A DNA stretch of 64,000 bases from Diphasiastrum complanatum (taxonomy: Eukaryota; Streptophyta; Lycopodiopsida; Lycopodiales; Lycopodiaceae). The position numbers and the translations under genes were made by a program. Positions 47,728 through 60,118 of the stretch are shown piece after piece (position 1 is the first letter of the stretch; every line of letters begins with the position of its first letter). Below the pieces are notes generated by a model. The model was not told where the DNA came from, made no database searches, and saw only the letters and a program-made list of their open reading frames with translations. The stretch lies in the NCBI GenBank assembly GCA_029204225.1, contig CM055096.1, positions 43,695,967 through 43,759,966 of the forward strand. Direction: 5' to 3'.

Positions 47728-47818
47728 CTTCACACACTCAACAATCGTCGTTCGATGTCTTTGGACGGCTTGCGTGTCCACGGCAACAACTTTAATAAGT
47801 GTATTTAGAGCAACATAC
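47728..47818 (-). CDS. AP1G: AP-1 gamma-adaptin exon (91 bp)
   Basis: This short trunk exon completes the Arg codon left by the previous exon and reads YVALN, then [10 protein letters not shown] and ECVK, the standard continuation of the gamma-adaptin trunk. The acceptor is TTTTGCAG and the donor is GTGTGTG directly after the Lys codon (phase 0). It has no Met and was found by looking for the missing 30 residues. A decayed Ty3 element on the opposite strand ends about 140 bp from it. Confidence 0.92.
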
Positions 47819-50070
47819 CTGCAAAATAACAGTAGATATGACCTGATCAACTCCAAAATCATAACTATAACTAAGCAAAATTGTTAGAACATAGCTAATA
47901 TTCATGAATTACAAGTGAAGCTTCATTGAGGCTACTTTTGGTTATCTTTCAATGCACTTTATCTACTAAACTAACCTTCTAAAATATAGAAGGGACACAT
48001 TTAATATGTTGCCAACCATCTAATAGACCACATGAGGCAAACATTGCTTGGACAATCAAAAAACATTTCCATGGTTTGCTTGATTGTCTAGGTATTGCCA
48101 AGTAGATCGACAAGTGGCTGCTTTGGATGTGGCACATGTCAACGTAGGAGGATCAGGGCTGGGGGCGATGAAGGGCGACTGTAGGAATGCCTTGTTTCCT
48201 ATGCATAGTTGGTTGGATAGAGAAAAGCAATAAACTTTTGCTTGTGATTAGTACTTTCCTTATGATCAGATGTTTGATACTATCTTGTCTTCTTGGTTGT
48301 ACATCATGCAATGCCAAACAAATAAGATATGTATAGAAAATTTGCATTATATACTAGATCAAAGTCTTGAATCCCAAAAGTTGATACTGCCACTTAAAGC
48401 CCTGATAAAAAGATGGACATATATGGTATTGAATACGGTATTAGTATTCTGTTACAGTACAACCTATGATCCTTGTGATGCAACTATTGAACAAAAGAGG
48501 AAAAGTCAATACAACTCTATTTGTTTAATTTTGTGATTCTTGCTGAGCAAATGTGAAAAGCATAAAACTAAAACTCCATCCAAAACACCTAGCTTAAAAA
48601 GATGTCCAAAAATCATAACACTTCAAAGGCAGACAATGGACCAATTCCCACTGACTTTTATCTTTTAGCTCCAAACTCAAGTAACATTCATCATACGAAA
48701 GAAAAAATGTTGGATTATTTTGACAATTGTTTAGGATTTCCATTCCAATATCCAATTTGGACTGACTTATACAATCCACCTAATTTCAAAATCTGTTATG
48801 CACTATATGCATCATCAATTTAATATAGACAAAGATGCCATCACCATAATTTTCCAAGCTCTATAGAAATCCACCACTACAAGGAGTTGAGGTCAATAAG
48901 AGACCAACTTTGCAAGTGGGACTGACTGATAGTTTATCAAAATACCACAATAAGGAACCTTTTTCTTATCATAGATAATAATCAGCGTCTTGTCTGGGTT
49001 ATCTATGCCACAACGGTTTCATCAAGAAACTAAGAAAACCGGTCAGCTCAGTATCTGAAAAAAAAAAAAATCAAGGCACCATTATCAGACCCCCATAGAT
49101 GCATCGCGTTCTAAAACATTCTGAAATTTTCGGTCATTCCGAAGCCAAACATTTTTTTTTCCTAGGTTTTCTTTGTAAATAATTTTAGGTGTCTTAGGAG
49201 AAAAAAAGAGACTGTAGAAAGCTCAAAGAAACATTGATAGGTTTTAGGTATTGGGAATACTAAATTATACACATGGTTGCATTAGAACCAAGTTTGCTTT
49301 GCTACATTCTTAGATCACCCAAATCATTGAATAACATTGAATGACCCTTGTAGATCTACACTATGGTTATGGGAAATGCATCTGGAAGATGTTCCACCAG
49401 ATCTAAACATAAGGCATCACAAACCCACTATAACTAGCTGAAATTGAAAAGTATGGTAGTGCACGTATTTGCAAATCATGTCGTGACATAACTTTGCATA
49501 ATGGCTAAGAAGTTATGGTCATTCAAAGTACTACTAAAATCCTGAAGAGGAGCACGATTACTACCTACAATTATCTTAAACATTAATCAACAAAACAGAC
49601 AAATCTTATGTACCTCATAATAATCAGTGTAAAGGGATATTTTTTTTACATTACATACCTTATAGATAACCATTGTAAAACATGATGGGGTCATTAAAAG
49701 GAGAGAATTTCATGTTCTCAATGTTCTTCACCAATCTTTTCTTTAAGATCTTTTCTCAGAACCAATCATTGTATCAGAACCAATCACGTTTTAACCACAC
49801 ACTCTAAAAAAACTCCAAACAACAGAATTGTAGAAATTGTTTTGTAGCATAGAGATACTTTTGAATTCATTCTAAAACCGAGCTATGGTTTGAGAGAGAC
49901 TAGAGGGCAAAGGTGCCAACATTTGGTAAAAGATACAAGAGAAGAAAAAGTTCTCAACCTTTTCTCTTTCCATAAAAATACCTCCTTATGTAAAAAAATT
50001 GAACTCCTACTTGCATAACAAATCTCTGCAAAAAACTTTTTGCCAGACCTAAAAAGTAAGCAAGACTCAC
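47819..50070. other. AP1G intron, 2,252 bp, nothing recognised
   Basis: AT-rich intron between the first two exons in the window. I see no TE protein similarity; it may be the only long intron here that is largely TE-free. Confidence 0.6.
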
Positions 50071-50225
50071 CTGATGTTATTGTCACGATTACCAAGAAAT
50101 CTTCCTAGAATATTTATAGCAAGAACACGAAGACCGCCAATCGCTTCAATTGCCATGATAGTCAGAACACACTCATATAATATTGCATTACCAGCATTCT
50201 TATTGGATTCTGTATTCGTTGCCAC
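50071..50225 (-). CDS. AP1G: AP-1 complex subunit gamma (gamma-adaptin), first exon in window
   Basis: This gene encodes the large gamma subunit of the AP-1 clathrin adaptor, which sorts cargo at the trans-Golgi network and endosomes. The exon encodes part of the HEAT/armadillo-like trunk; it reads [16 protein letters not shown], then [15 protein letters not shown] and NRDNNIR, which closely match the conserved trunk of plant gamma-adaptins. It starts after an AG acceptor at 50,226 and ends before a GTGAGT donor at 50,070, leaving two bases of a split Arg codon that the next exon completes. Upstream exons (N-terminus of the protein) are not visible in 50,226-64,000, which is filled by LINE and Ty3 copies, so they must lie outside the window. 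The full chain of ten exons keeps frame through every junction, which argues for a functional gene, not a pseudogene. Confidence 0.93.
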
Positions 50226-50949
50226 CTGTCCATCCAATACACACAAAATCATGTAGTTGCATATCTATTTGTGAGATTGGAATATATCCAATAACACAAA
50301 TTTAATTTTGAGAAGCTATATCAGGTAGTTATATCTTATTTGATAGGAAAAACACAATACAAAATGGTCACCAAATTGCTTAAATTAGACTGCTCGACAT
50401 TCAGCCTGCACTTATGTTGCCAATTATTTGACATTTTATTTCAAAGTTTGACAATCATAAATGTTACCATACACCCCAGGGATTTCGTGGGGAAAACATT
50501 CAAATGTGCCAAATAAGGTCATAAAAGAAAACAAACAATAAGTAAAAATTTTCAAGCTCAAGCTTCTTTTTGTTTTACCATTTTCAACGAGTATGGAAGT
50601 TAATATACATTGCTCTTATATAAGCATAACTCATGTATATAAGTCGAAATACAACCTCTTTTATAAGCATTACTCGTCTAAAAGTCCCAAGTAGAGTAAG
50701 TGAGACAAGACATCCATACATGACTCCAACTAATTTCTGGATACCCTTTAACAAACCTGTGCTCGATCAAAACTCTCGTATCAGCCTCTCATACAATGCC
50801 CTCAAAGCTGCTGCTGAAGATTCTAAGGTATAATCTGCATGATGGAGGCTATGGAGCCTCTACATCAATCCTACTCAAGGGAAGGAATAAAAAACCAGCC
50901 CTGAAATCTACATGGCAAAAAGAGACCGTCCTTGTGATTTGCCTCATAC
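50226..50949. other. AP1G intron upstream of first visible exon
   Basis: AT-rich sequence before the LINE array. No gamma-adaptin exon was found here. Confidence 0.55.
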
Positions 50950-52655
50950 AGCTTTGCAACGGCGTACCCAATAGGTGAATCCCCATAGGCGTAGGGAACT
51001 GGAGATGGGTGAGTCAGTGGGTACTGTTTATAATGAGTTAGCATATGTGGTCCAAAAATGTAAATCGTCAAGGAGGGAAAGTTGGGCACAAGGGATGACT
51101 GCCCTCAAAAGGCACCTGTGGAGGAACTATAGAGAGTTGACAAGGCGTTTCCCTTCTCGTTCTTCATAGGGACCTTTTTTATGGCGGAGTGTGCAGTGGA
51201 GAAATTGGTGAGCGGAAGAGCAAATAGTTCATATAGTCATGCATATGAAGAGCAAGTGGTTCATATAGTCGTGCATGGGCAACACAGAAGTGTAAGGAAC
51301 GACAGTCCTCATCTGACATCGAACCAAGAAGGCCGACTAGGACAAGATGATTTGGCAAGACATATGTAGGATTTAGATGGGAACGATACTGAGGCAGCAG
51401 TATGAAGTGAGATGGTACGAAAATCGGCCTATGACTCCAACAGACTATCAAAAGTGGTTTAGTAGTGAAATAAGAGCCTCCTGGTAGGTTGCGATCTAAG
51501 GTTGAGCAAAAGATATATTTGGGTGCACAGTCAACAAAGGAGTGGGGCGAAGTTGGTGAAGTTGGGATAGACCCCATGTGGAAGGACAAGGAGTGATCAA
51601 AGAGAGTAGTGGAAAGGATCTAGAAGTGTGAAATTAGTGGTGCCAACAAGCTAACTCATGGGCTTCCAGTGGTAGGTCTAGTGAATCAGCTTAAGTCCTA
51701 GTAATTCCCGTATTATCACAACCAATGGCTCATGTACGTAACTAATCAGCAACATCATGAAAGTCGACCTGCCTCGATGAGACCCTGGCATTAAAGTCGC
51801 CAGTCAGAAGAACATACCCACAATCAATAAATCTAATAATGTCAGCAGAGAGATCAACATAAGGAGAACAAATGCCATCTGCAAAGGAAGAGGACTTTGG
51901 AGGAAAGTAGCAAGCTGCAATGAATAGATCTCTGCCCAAACTAATATCACATCTTCAAATACGAACCCCAATGTAGTGTGAGTGCTAATCATGTATGATG
52001 AACTCCAAGACTAGGTCTAGTAGTGACTCCCTGTATATGCATGCAACCACACCTAAACCTCTGCCACTCGCGGATCTCATCTCAGATCTATATATTGAAT
52101 TTCGTGGATATCCTGAAAATGTAGGTAGTCCTCTAACCTAGCTCTCATGTGTCTCAACAAAGAATAGAATATCTCGCCCTGTAATAAAATCTGGTAGATC
52201 TGCAATAGTACACGATGAGTGTATACCATTACAATTCCAAATTCCGACACGTAGCTGGTGTGGATGGGGCTCTGGGATGCATCGATACCCGGGGGCCTCA
52301 ACTCCTATTGCCGAGAGTCGCCCAAAGCTCTATTAAGCTAACGGATTTGACCATCCCAGTAAATCATTCGCCAACCTGATGTCTTGGCTCCCTAGAAGGC
52401 TTGACGTTCTGCCACCTATATGTAGGTAAGGTCATCATCCATGAAAATTTGCATGTATCTCAATTTGGTTCATTTTCGTAAAGCATCTCTACGGCTAATA
52501 GACGAGGTACAGCGAATGACCAAAGCGGCAATAGCTCGTTTTGTGAGCCATGTCGTATCCAAGCCATCACTGTTATGGTCTAAAGTGATTTCAAGAAAGC
52601 GTTTGGCCTGCCGCCTCTTTGACAGCATTTTGGGTATCCACAATCCCATAGCTTC
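50950..52655 (-). mobile_element. Old LINE copy LD, ORF1 end to start of RT
   Basis: On the minus strand: ORF1 end (about 52,655-52,308), the ORF1 stop TAG at 52,305-52,307, and endonuclease fragments (FQDIHEIQYIDLR region, RDLFIAACYFPPKSSSFADG, VLLTGDFNAR at 51,790). The linker before the RT follows down to about 50,950. It is more diverged than LB or LC and broken by many stops. Its upper end joins copy LE within the codons ALIEEA / IVDTQNA. Confidence 0.75.
52305..52307 (-). promoter_or_regulatory. ORF1 stop TAG, copy LD
   Basis: CAA TAG GAG at the homologous site. The downstream GC stem is mostly lost in this old copy. Confidence 0.45.
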
Positions 52656-55300
52656 CTCGATAATAGCTCAAAGAGTGATGACATGGTCGATGGTGGAATA
52701 GTGAGCTCGGAAACCAGCCTAGACTGACCGCCGACTGAATAATAGTGACATATAGTTTCACAATAACATGCCTGATCATGATAATACGGTAGTTACCACG
52801 ACTCATGGGGAAATGATTTTTGTGGCTGGGATGGATGCACCACGTGGAGGGAAAACCAAAAACAACTGCACAACTTAGCAAAGTGGCTAGGATAGATGAA
52901 TGTGTCCGCAGCATGGATCAACAATGCTGATTCTAGGTCCTCTATCTCTGGTGTGGTGGGTCTTCATTCTCTTGATGGCCATTAGGACCATATCATAGGT
53001 GAAGCAAGTGAACTCACATAGGTGGGGAGAGATGGAGATGGGTTAGTCAGTAGGTATAGTGCATAGTGAAGTGGCATATGGGGTCCAGATATGTAAGTCT
53101 TTAAGAAGAGGTTGGGAATGAGGGATGAATTCATGCCAAAAGGCGCCAGTATGAACTGCAAGTGGTTCATGTAGGCATGCATAGACAACGTGCAGGTGTA
53201 AGGAACGACACGCATCATCAAACCAGGGGGGTCGAATAGGACAAGATGATTTGGATGGGCGTCGGTAGGGTTTCGGTGGAAAGGATAGTGAGGCAACAGT
53301 CGGCCTGTGATTCCAACGGGTTGTCATGTGGAAAATGTTGGAGTAGCAGAGTAAGGGCCTCCTAGTAAGTAATAATGTAGGGATGGGCAAAGGTATATCC
53401 GGGTGCACAGTCAAAGAGGAGATGGAGAACGGACTTTGAGGTTGAGATAGAACCCAAGTCGAAGGACAGAAAAGAGTGATCAAAAAGGGTAGTGGGGGGA
53501 AGGATTTGGAACTGTGATATCAATGAAATGAAGGATGGTGACCCCACTATGAGGATGACATGTACAAACACTCACTCCGGCCAACAAGCTAAACCATTAT
53601 AAATGGCTTACTCATGGGATTCGCCTAGCTGTAATAGATACTCATCATAACTAGTGGTAGATCCCAATGTGTCGGTTGATGTCCTGGTGACTCCCATCTC
53701 ATCACAATCAATAGCCCGTATACGTAATTGATCAGTAGCATCATGAAAATTGACCTGTCGCGCAACAGTCCTAGCATTAAAATCAGCAGTAAGAAGAACA
53801 TACCCTCGGTCTAAGAATATGACAATGTCGCCGGAAAGATCAGCATAAGGAGAACCAATGCGCTCCACAAAGGAAGAGGACTCTGGTGGGGAATAGCAAG
53901 CTACAATATGGAGATCCTTGTCCAAATCAATATCACGCCCTACGAGGTGAACCCAGATAGACCATGTGGAACCATCATGTCTGATACACCCCATGATCGA
54001 ATATAATCACTCTCTGTATAAGCATGTGACCCCTCCTGAACCTCAGCCACTCGTGGATCTTGTCTCTATCCTATATACTGAATCCCACCTGTATCTTGAG
54101 ACTGTAGGTAGTCCTCTGACATGGCTCTCGTGTGTCTCCATAAAGAATAGTATATCTCTCCCTAAGATAAAATCTATAAGATCTCCATTAGTAGAGGAAG
54201 AATGAATACCATTAAAGTTCCAGATTCCAATACACAAACGTTGTGGACGGGGCCCCGGGATGCTCCCATACCCGGGGGGCCCAACTCCCTATTGGTGAGA
54301 GCCGCCCAGTGCACTATTAGGATAGCGTACATGTTCATCTCGGTAAATAACACGTCGACTTGACGTCTTAGCTTCTTGGAAGGCTTGACGTTGTTCTTCC
54401 ACCTGGATATACTTAAAATCATCATCCACAAAAATTCACGTGTCTTTCAGCTTGGCTCTATTCCATAAAGCATCCATCTGGTTAGTTGATAAAATAAAAT
54501 TAATAATCAAGGTGGTATTATCCTCTTTTGTGCACCCTGTCGTGTCCAGAGGCCTTAGCTATTGTGGTCTAAGGTGGTTTCAAGAAAATGTTCGCCTCCT
54601 CAATAGCGTTTTGTCTGTCCACAATGCCACGTACTCTAATTGTCGACAGCTTTACTTTCACGGAGTCTCTCCTCTGAAAGAGTGGCTGAAATAACCGAGG
54701 AAATAGTAGCGGTTTTACTATCTCTTTTGAGCATTGCCCACGACATGGCTTCCTCCTGCTTCTCAATTTTGGCTTCCTCGGTTTGATGACTTTGGTGTAG
54801 CAAGAATAGGTTTGGCTCTAATTTCTTGCTTCAGCATATCCACCTCTATTTGTAGCATTTTGTTGGCCTCTTTGAGCTGAGACATTTTAGCTTTAATCGA
54901 ATGTAATTCTGCTTTCAACTCCTAGAACTCGTGCCATAGGTTCCCATACTAGCTGCAACGTAGGACTCAACTGCTTTCGTAGGCGTATATGGTTCTTTAG
55001 AGCAAGGATAAGTGGTGGTAGGTGGAGGGGCTAGCTGAACAGGTAGTTCTGATGAGAAAAGAGAATGTGAAGAGGAATAGGATGAAGAAGAGGAAGAAGA
55101 AGATGATGAAGCAACGGAAGGAGAAGAAAAAAAAGATGAAGAAGAAAGCAAAAGGAGGGGGCTCTACGCAGCAATCGCAGCGACAGCAAGGTGAGAGGGG
55201 GGGGGGGGGTGGAATGGAGGGAGGTGAGGTGGGGAGCGTGGAGGGAGATGGGGAGGGTGTGGGCTCCCTGTTGTTCTTCTCGGCATGGCAAGGAGGAGGG
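52656..55300 (-). mobile_element. Old LINE copy LE, ORF1 to mid RT
   Basis: On the minus strand: Ser-rich N-terminus of ORF1 (about 55,150), then a coiled-coil part to 54,770 and an RNA-binding part (RVRGIVDRQNAIEEA near 54,610). The ORF1 stop TAG is at 54,289-54,291. The endonuclease follows (IGIWNFNGIHSSS, METHESHVRGLP, HIVACYSPPESSSF, LTADFNAR), then the RT start down to 52,656. A C-rich leader begins at about 55,300, directly next to the microsatellite tail of copy LC. Confidence 0.78.
54289..54291 (-). promoter_or_regulatory. ORF1 stop TAG with downstream stem, copy LE
   Basis: CAA TAG GGA: the same in-frame TAG as in copies L1 and LC, followed after six bases by a GC stem at 54,249-54,282 that has changed in sequence but can still pair over about 10 bp. 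The frame is again open into ORF2 (IGIWNFNG). Confidence 0.5.
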
Positions 55301-55308
55301 CGATGAGA

Positions 55309-55445
55309 GAGAGAGAGAGAGAGAAAGAAAGAAAGAAAGAAAGAAAGCTTTATTAATGTCTTTTCCATGCCAAAAGGCATATAAGACTAGTAAATGTACA
55401 TGTCAAGTATGTGGTAACCATAGGAGCGTATGAAAAGTCTCCAAA
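55309..55445 (-). repeat. LINE 3' tail module with CTTT and CT tract (LC)
   Basis: On the minus strand the order is tail block, ATGCC-TTTT-GGCAT hairpin, AATAAAG, five CTTT units and about nine CT units. The C-rich leader of LE begins immediately after it. Confidence 0.88.
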
Positions 55446-55565
55446 ACAGTAACAAAAGTAGCAATCTAGAGCTAAAGCTATAAACTGAAATAGATGTGAC
55501 GCTATTAGAAACATGTGGGAGCATGTATACTGCTAACAGTCATGAGTGAGATATGACGCTATCAT

Positions 55566-56112
55566 CTAGTCCTGTCCTGCTGGTGCTGATGATATAGAAG
55601 GATGTAATACGGCCTGTGGCATGAAGGCCCACTGGTGGTCTCTGACGTCGTCTGAGAGGATGAAGAGGTCTCCTCGTGATAGGTCGAGTAGCTCGTGCTG
55701 CAACATGGGTATGTGTGGGACGCTGTCTTTGGTCTCTGTGGGCAAGTAGGTCATCATCATCATCGTCACCGTCATCAAAACGTCCTCTCCTCCTGGAGAA
55801 GAAAGAAGTGATCTGAGGCTGAGAAACCTGACTCGGCTAGGCTGTCTGATACAAATCTTGTCGTAGTATAAACATCTCTCGTATCATGAGTGCCGCGCAT
55901 CGGGAATCCTCATAAGCTATGAGCGATCGTAAGGTGACAGGTGTGTCTCGGAACAAACAGTGGTATCTCCCTCTGATCTCGTAATATACCGGGCACCTAA
56001 AGATAAAGTGCTCCTCTGACTCCACCTCCTCTAAAGAGCATAACTGGCAAATCCGCTCCTCTCTCGGGGTACCCTGGAATCTACCAGTCTCAATAGCCAA
56101 CTGATGTGATGA
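55566..56112 (-). pseudogene. LINE ORF2, C-terminal zinc motif part of copy LC
   Basis: It continues the ORF2 after the Ty3 insertion: SSHQLAIETGRFQGTPREER, the zinc-binding motif CQLCSLEEVESEEHFIFRC, CLFRDTPVTLRSLIAYEDS, and an acidic/Arg end (HRDQRQ-like). The codon GTA TCA of the RVSS stretch is split by the insertion. A shift near 55,800 separates the last part. Confidence 0.82.
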
Positions 56113-56117
56113 TACAC

Positions 56118-56475
56118 TGTTACGAGCTCGTAACCAGTGCCGAACCCTAGAGAACACAGATAGGTCAGATACCACAGTCAGGGTCGTGTCCAGCGTACAT
56201 GACCAACAGGGCAAGACAGTGTGAGTAGTGTGCCCCAGCACGGTCCATAGCCATGGCGGGCCTAACACAGCCTAGGGACCCTGTCACCAGGATAGGGCCC
56301 CCAGTTGGGTCCCGACGTGCAGTCGGCCACGTCAGTGCCACGTGGCCGACACTTGGCAGTAGCATGCTACCAGTCCTCACACTGGGCTAGGAGGGGCTTA
56401 CTCTATATCAGGGAGTAGGTAAGGTTGGGTGGATCAGTTAGTGTTTGCCCTACTGTGGTGTTAGGATCTATTACA
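56118..56475 (+). repeat. 5' LTR of chromovirus copy 2
   Basis: 358 bp, TGTTACGA to TTACA. It contains an 11-bp perfect inverted repeat around CACGTG (56,322-56,350) and a CTCTATATC TATA-like motif near 56,401. Confidence 0.95.
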
Positions 56476-56489
56476 CTGGTATCGAACAG

Positions 56490-57902
56490 ACATTGTTCTC
56501 GGGAGAGATTGGCTCTACAGTTTAGGACCTTCCCTCCACAGAAACTATCAAGAGAACACCCTCAGCTTTCAGCATAAAGGCCGAGAGATGCAGTTGCATG
56601 GGGAGCATGATGTTCCCAACAACCCTATGGTCTGCAGTTCAGAACTCTGTCAGCTAATCGGAGACGAAGACCATCAGGTATTCTTATGTGACTTTCAGTT
56701 TATTCTTGAAGTTTCTATTTCCAGTTCTATTCAGCAGAAAATCAGTAAATTAGAAACTTTATTGTCTAAATTTAAAGATGTTTTTCCTGAAGATTTGCCA
56801 CATGGTTTACCACCTAGCAGAGAGGTAGATCATGTAATAAACCTAATACTAGGTACAGCACCTGTTTCTAAACCTCCGTATCGGGTCAGCCGAACAGAGG
56901 ATGAAGAAATAACTAGGCAGTTAACAGACTATCTTGGGAAAGGCCAAATTCAGACCAGTAGTTCACCATGGGCCTCACCAGTCCTATTGGTGAAAAAGAA
57001 AGAGGGGTCTATGCGTCTTTGCGTAGATTACAGAGCCCTCAATAAAGTCACAATTAAGAATAAATACCCTATGCCTCGGGCAGACGAGTTGTTTAATCAA
57101 CTCGACGGCGCTAAGTTTTTCAGCAAAATAGACCTCAGATCGGGATATCATCAAGTCCATATAAAATCGGAAGATGTCTCGAAAACAGCTTTTAGGACTC
57201 GTCACGGTCATTATGAGTTTAAGGTGATGCCATTTGGGCTCACAAATGCTCCAGCTACCTTTATGACCTTGATGAACAATGTCCTCAGACCATACTTGGG
57301 TAAGTTTGTAGTCGTATTTTTAGATGACATCCTCGTCTACAGCAAAACGAGGAAGGAGCATCTAAAACACCTCAGAAAGGTGTTTCGACTGCTCAGAAAG
57401 CATAAGCTTTATGCTAAACAATCCAAGTGTGAATTCTTCGTTGAAGAAGTAGCATATTTGGGTCACATTATCTCTTCAGATGGGATTAAGATGGACCCAA
57501 ATAAGGTTAAAGCCATGCTCAGTTGGCTGAGACCTCAGAATATTTTGGAACTTCAAATCTTTCTTGGTCTGGCAGGATATTACAGACGATTTGTCAAGGA
57601 ATATGCTCAGATAGCAGTCCCTATGACAAATCTCCTTAAGGGGAAGGGAAAGGAGTTCATTTGGGAGTCCGCACAACAGGAGAGCTTTGATGCTCTCAAA
57701 ACAGCCTTAGCTACAGCACCAGTTTTAAAAGTCGTCGAACCCAATCAGCCATTTGTGGTCGAAACAGATGCTAGCGACTTTGCAGTAGGTGCTGTGCTAA
57801 CTCAGGGTGGACGACCAGTTGCGTTCGAGAGTAAAAAACTCGAGCCAGCTCAGACTAGGTACAGTGCCTATGAAAAGGAACTCTTTTCTATAGTCCATGC
57901 AT
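56490..57902 (+). pseudogene. Chromovirus copy 2 pol: end of protease, RT, RNase H
   Basis: It starts inside the protease (DWLYSLGP-type region) because of the internal deletion and includes the full RT ([33 protein letters not shown]) and RNase H ([19 protein letters not shown]). A 17-bp deletion at about 57,898, relative to copy 1, breaks the frame after FSIVHAL. No start codon, gag or protease active site, so it cannot act alone. Confidence 0.93.
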
Positions 57903-59744
57903 TATTTGTATGGTGCCAACTTTGAGGTCCTGACAGACCATGAGAGTCTCAGATACCTTTGCAATCAACCTGAGCTTAGAGGTCGGAAAGCTCGTTGGGC
58001 AGAGTTGATGCAAGAGTTTGACATGTCTATCAGATATAGGCGTGGAAAATTCAATACAGTAGCAGATGCCCTTAGCAGAATGCCTATGATAAACGAGCTG
58101 AGTTTTACTCAAATTCGTAATGAGTTACTCGAGTCCTTGAGAGGGAAATGCCAGCATGATGCATTCTTCTCTATTATCTGGAACTCAGTCCAGAACAGAC
58201 AGTTACAGACTCCAGAACCAGTTCCCGGGGCTGGTGCCAGTTCATCCAAGAATACGGCAGCTCCCGTTGAGGATGATGATGAGTCCAAGTATACGTCGTC
58301 AGATGACGTTGAGGATTCTGAGCCTGTATTACCCAAGCAAACCCCAGTGGTTGAGGGTCAGTTGACTCAAGGATTCAAATGGAAACAGTATTCCATTCAG
58401 GATGAGTACTTGCTCTATAGAGATAGAGTATGTGTCCCCAATTCAGAGGATTATAGGCAGCAGGTCCTATATGAATGTCATGACAATCCTAGCGCGGGAC
58501 ACCCAGGCATACAGAAGACCTATGAGCTTCTTCGTAGGCAATTTTTCTGGCCCAGTATGAAAAAGGACGTCCACCAGTATGTAACCAGTTGCCAGAAATG
58601 TCAAGTAAATAAAGCAGGGCGTTTAAAGGCAGGAGGGTTGTTGCATCCCTTGGAAATACCAACTGGTAAATGGGAGAGTATCTCCATGGATTTTATAGTA
58701 GGCCTGCCTAAAACCCAAAAGGGTAATGACTCTATATGGGTCACAGTTGACCGTCTGACCAAAATGGCTCATTTTTTTCCGACCAAAACAACCGTTAGAG
58801 CTCCAGAGTTAGCGAGGTTGTTTGTAGACGGGCTATTTAAATTGTACGGTCTACCTTCCGGAATAGTCAGCGACCGGGACAGTAAGTTTACTGGAAATTT
58901 TTGGAGGGCAGTATTCCATCATCTCCATACTAAACTTAATATGAGTACCACCGACCATCCACAGACGGACGGTCAAACAGAAAGGGTAAATCAAGTGCTG
59001 GAGGATATGCTTCGTGCATACATCAGCAAGAAGCAGACTAATTGGGAGGAGTATCTCTCGATATTAGAGTTTGCTTACAACAGTACCAAACATTCAGCTA
59101 CGGGATGCAGCCCATTTATGCTGATGTACGGTTTTCAGCCACGCTCACCCACAACTGTAGGGTTTAAACAAGAAAAAGTTGAAGCAGCCAGAAACTTTTT
59201 AGAGGACCTAAACCAGATGATAGAACATGCTAAGCGTAGCATTAGACAGTCCCAGGATCGAGCCAGGCATTATGCAGATCCACACAGACGGGATGTGCAG
59301 TTCTCCACTGGTGAGAAAGTCTACTTGAGAGTCCCAGTTGACTCTAAAACCCTCAAATCAGGAGTGTGTGCTAAGTTGTCTCCAAGGTATTGTGGTCCCT
59401 TTACCATCAGTAGGAGACTAGGCGAGGTCACCTATGAACTAGAACTCCCACACAGCAGTAAGGTTTTTCCAGTCTTTCATGTAAGTCAGTTACGAAAAGC
59501 CTTAGCCAGATCAGACAATCTGGTAGGGGACAGTGTTCTAGTTCTCCCATTGAATCCTCAACAACCTCCACATGAACCAGAGGAGATTCTTGATAGTAGA
59601 GAGACGCAGACTCGTCATACTCTATACCGAGAATATCTGGTTAAGTGGAATGATCAGCCTGTTGAGAATGCCACTTGGGAAAGAGGCAGCGTCCTTCGCA
59701 AGATTTTTCCAGACTTTGTCTTAGAGGACCAAGACGGTTCTTAA
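57903..59744 (+). pseudogene. Chromovirus copy 2 pol: integrase and chromodomain
   Basis: Open from the end of RNase H ([19 protein letters not shown]) through the integrase zinc domain ([20 protein letters not shown]), the DDE core ([32 protein letters not shown]) to the chromodomain ([16 protein letters not shown]) and stop at 59,742. It is intact in itself but cut off from the RT by the small deletion upstream. It shows that copy 1 has one extra base at the homologous place near 26,733. Confidence 0.93.
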
Positions 59745-59755
59745 GGGGGAGGGAG

Positions 59756-60113
59756 TGTTACGAGCTCGTAACCAGTGCCGAACCCTAGAGAACACAGATA
59801 GGTCAGATACCACAGTCAGGGTCGTGTCCAGCGTACATGACCAACAGGGCAAGACAGTATGAGTAGTGTGCCCCAGCACGGTCCATAGCCATGACAGGCC
59901 TAACACAGCCTAGGGACCCTGTCACCAGGATAGGGCCCCCAGTTGGGTCCCGACGTGCAGTCGGCCACGTCAGTGCCACGTGGCCAACACTTGGCAGTAG
60001 CATGCTACCAGTCCTCACACTGGGCTAGGAGGGGCTTACTCTATATCAGGGAGTAGGCAAGGTTGGGTGGATCAGTTAGTGTTTGCCCTACTGTGGTGTT
60101 AGGATCTATTACA
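59756..60113 (+). repeat. 3' LTR of chromovirus copy 2
   Basis: 358 bp. The purine tract AAGGGGGAGGGAG (59,743-59,755) precedes it directly. One arm of the CACGTG inverted repeat has a G to A change. Confidence 0.95.
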
Positions 60114-60118
60114 TACAC

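Larger units (their letters stand above)
56118..60113 (+). mobile_element. Ty3/gypsy chromovirus copy 2, internally deleted
   Basis: LTRs of 358 bp at 56,118-56,475 and 59,756-60,113 differ at five positions by eye. The target duplication is TACAC (56,113-56,117 and 60,114-60,118). It belongs to the same family as copy 1 but in opposite orientation. About 2.3 kb between primer-binding site and protease is missing, so there is no gag. The rest of pol is nearly identical to copy 1. It is inserted in LINE copy LC. Confidence 0.97.

Noticed and set aside
55022-55306. Lys-rich 94-codon plus-strand frame
   Set aside because: It is the antisense of the C-rich, Ser-rich 5' part of LINE LE.
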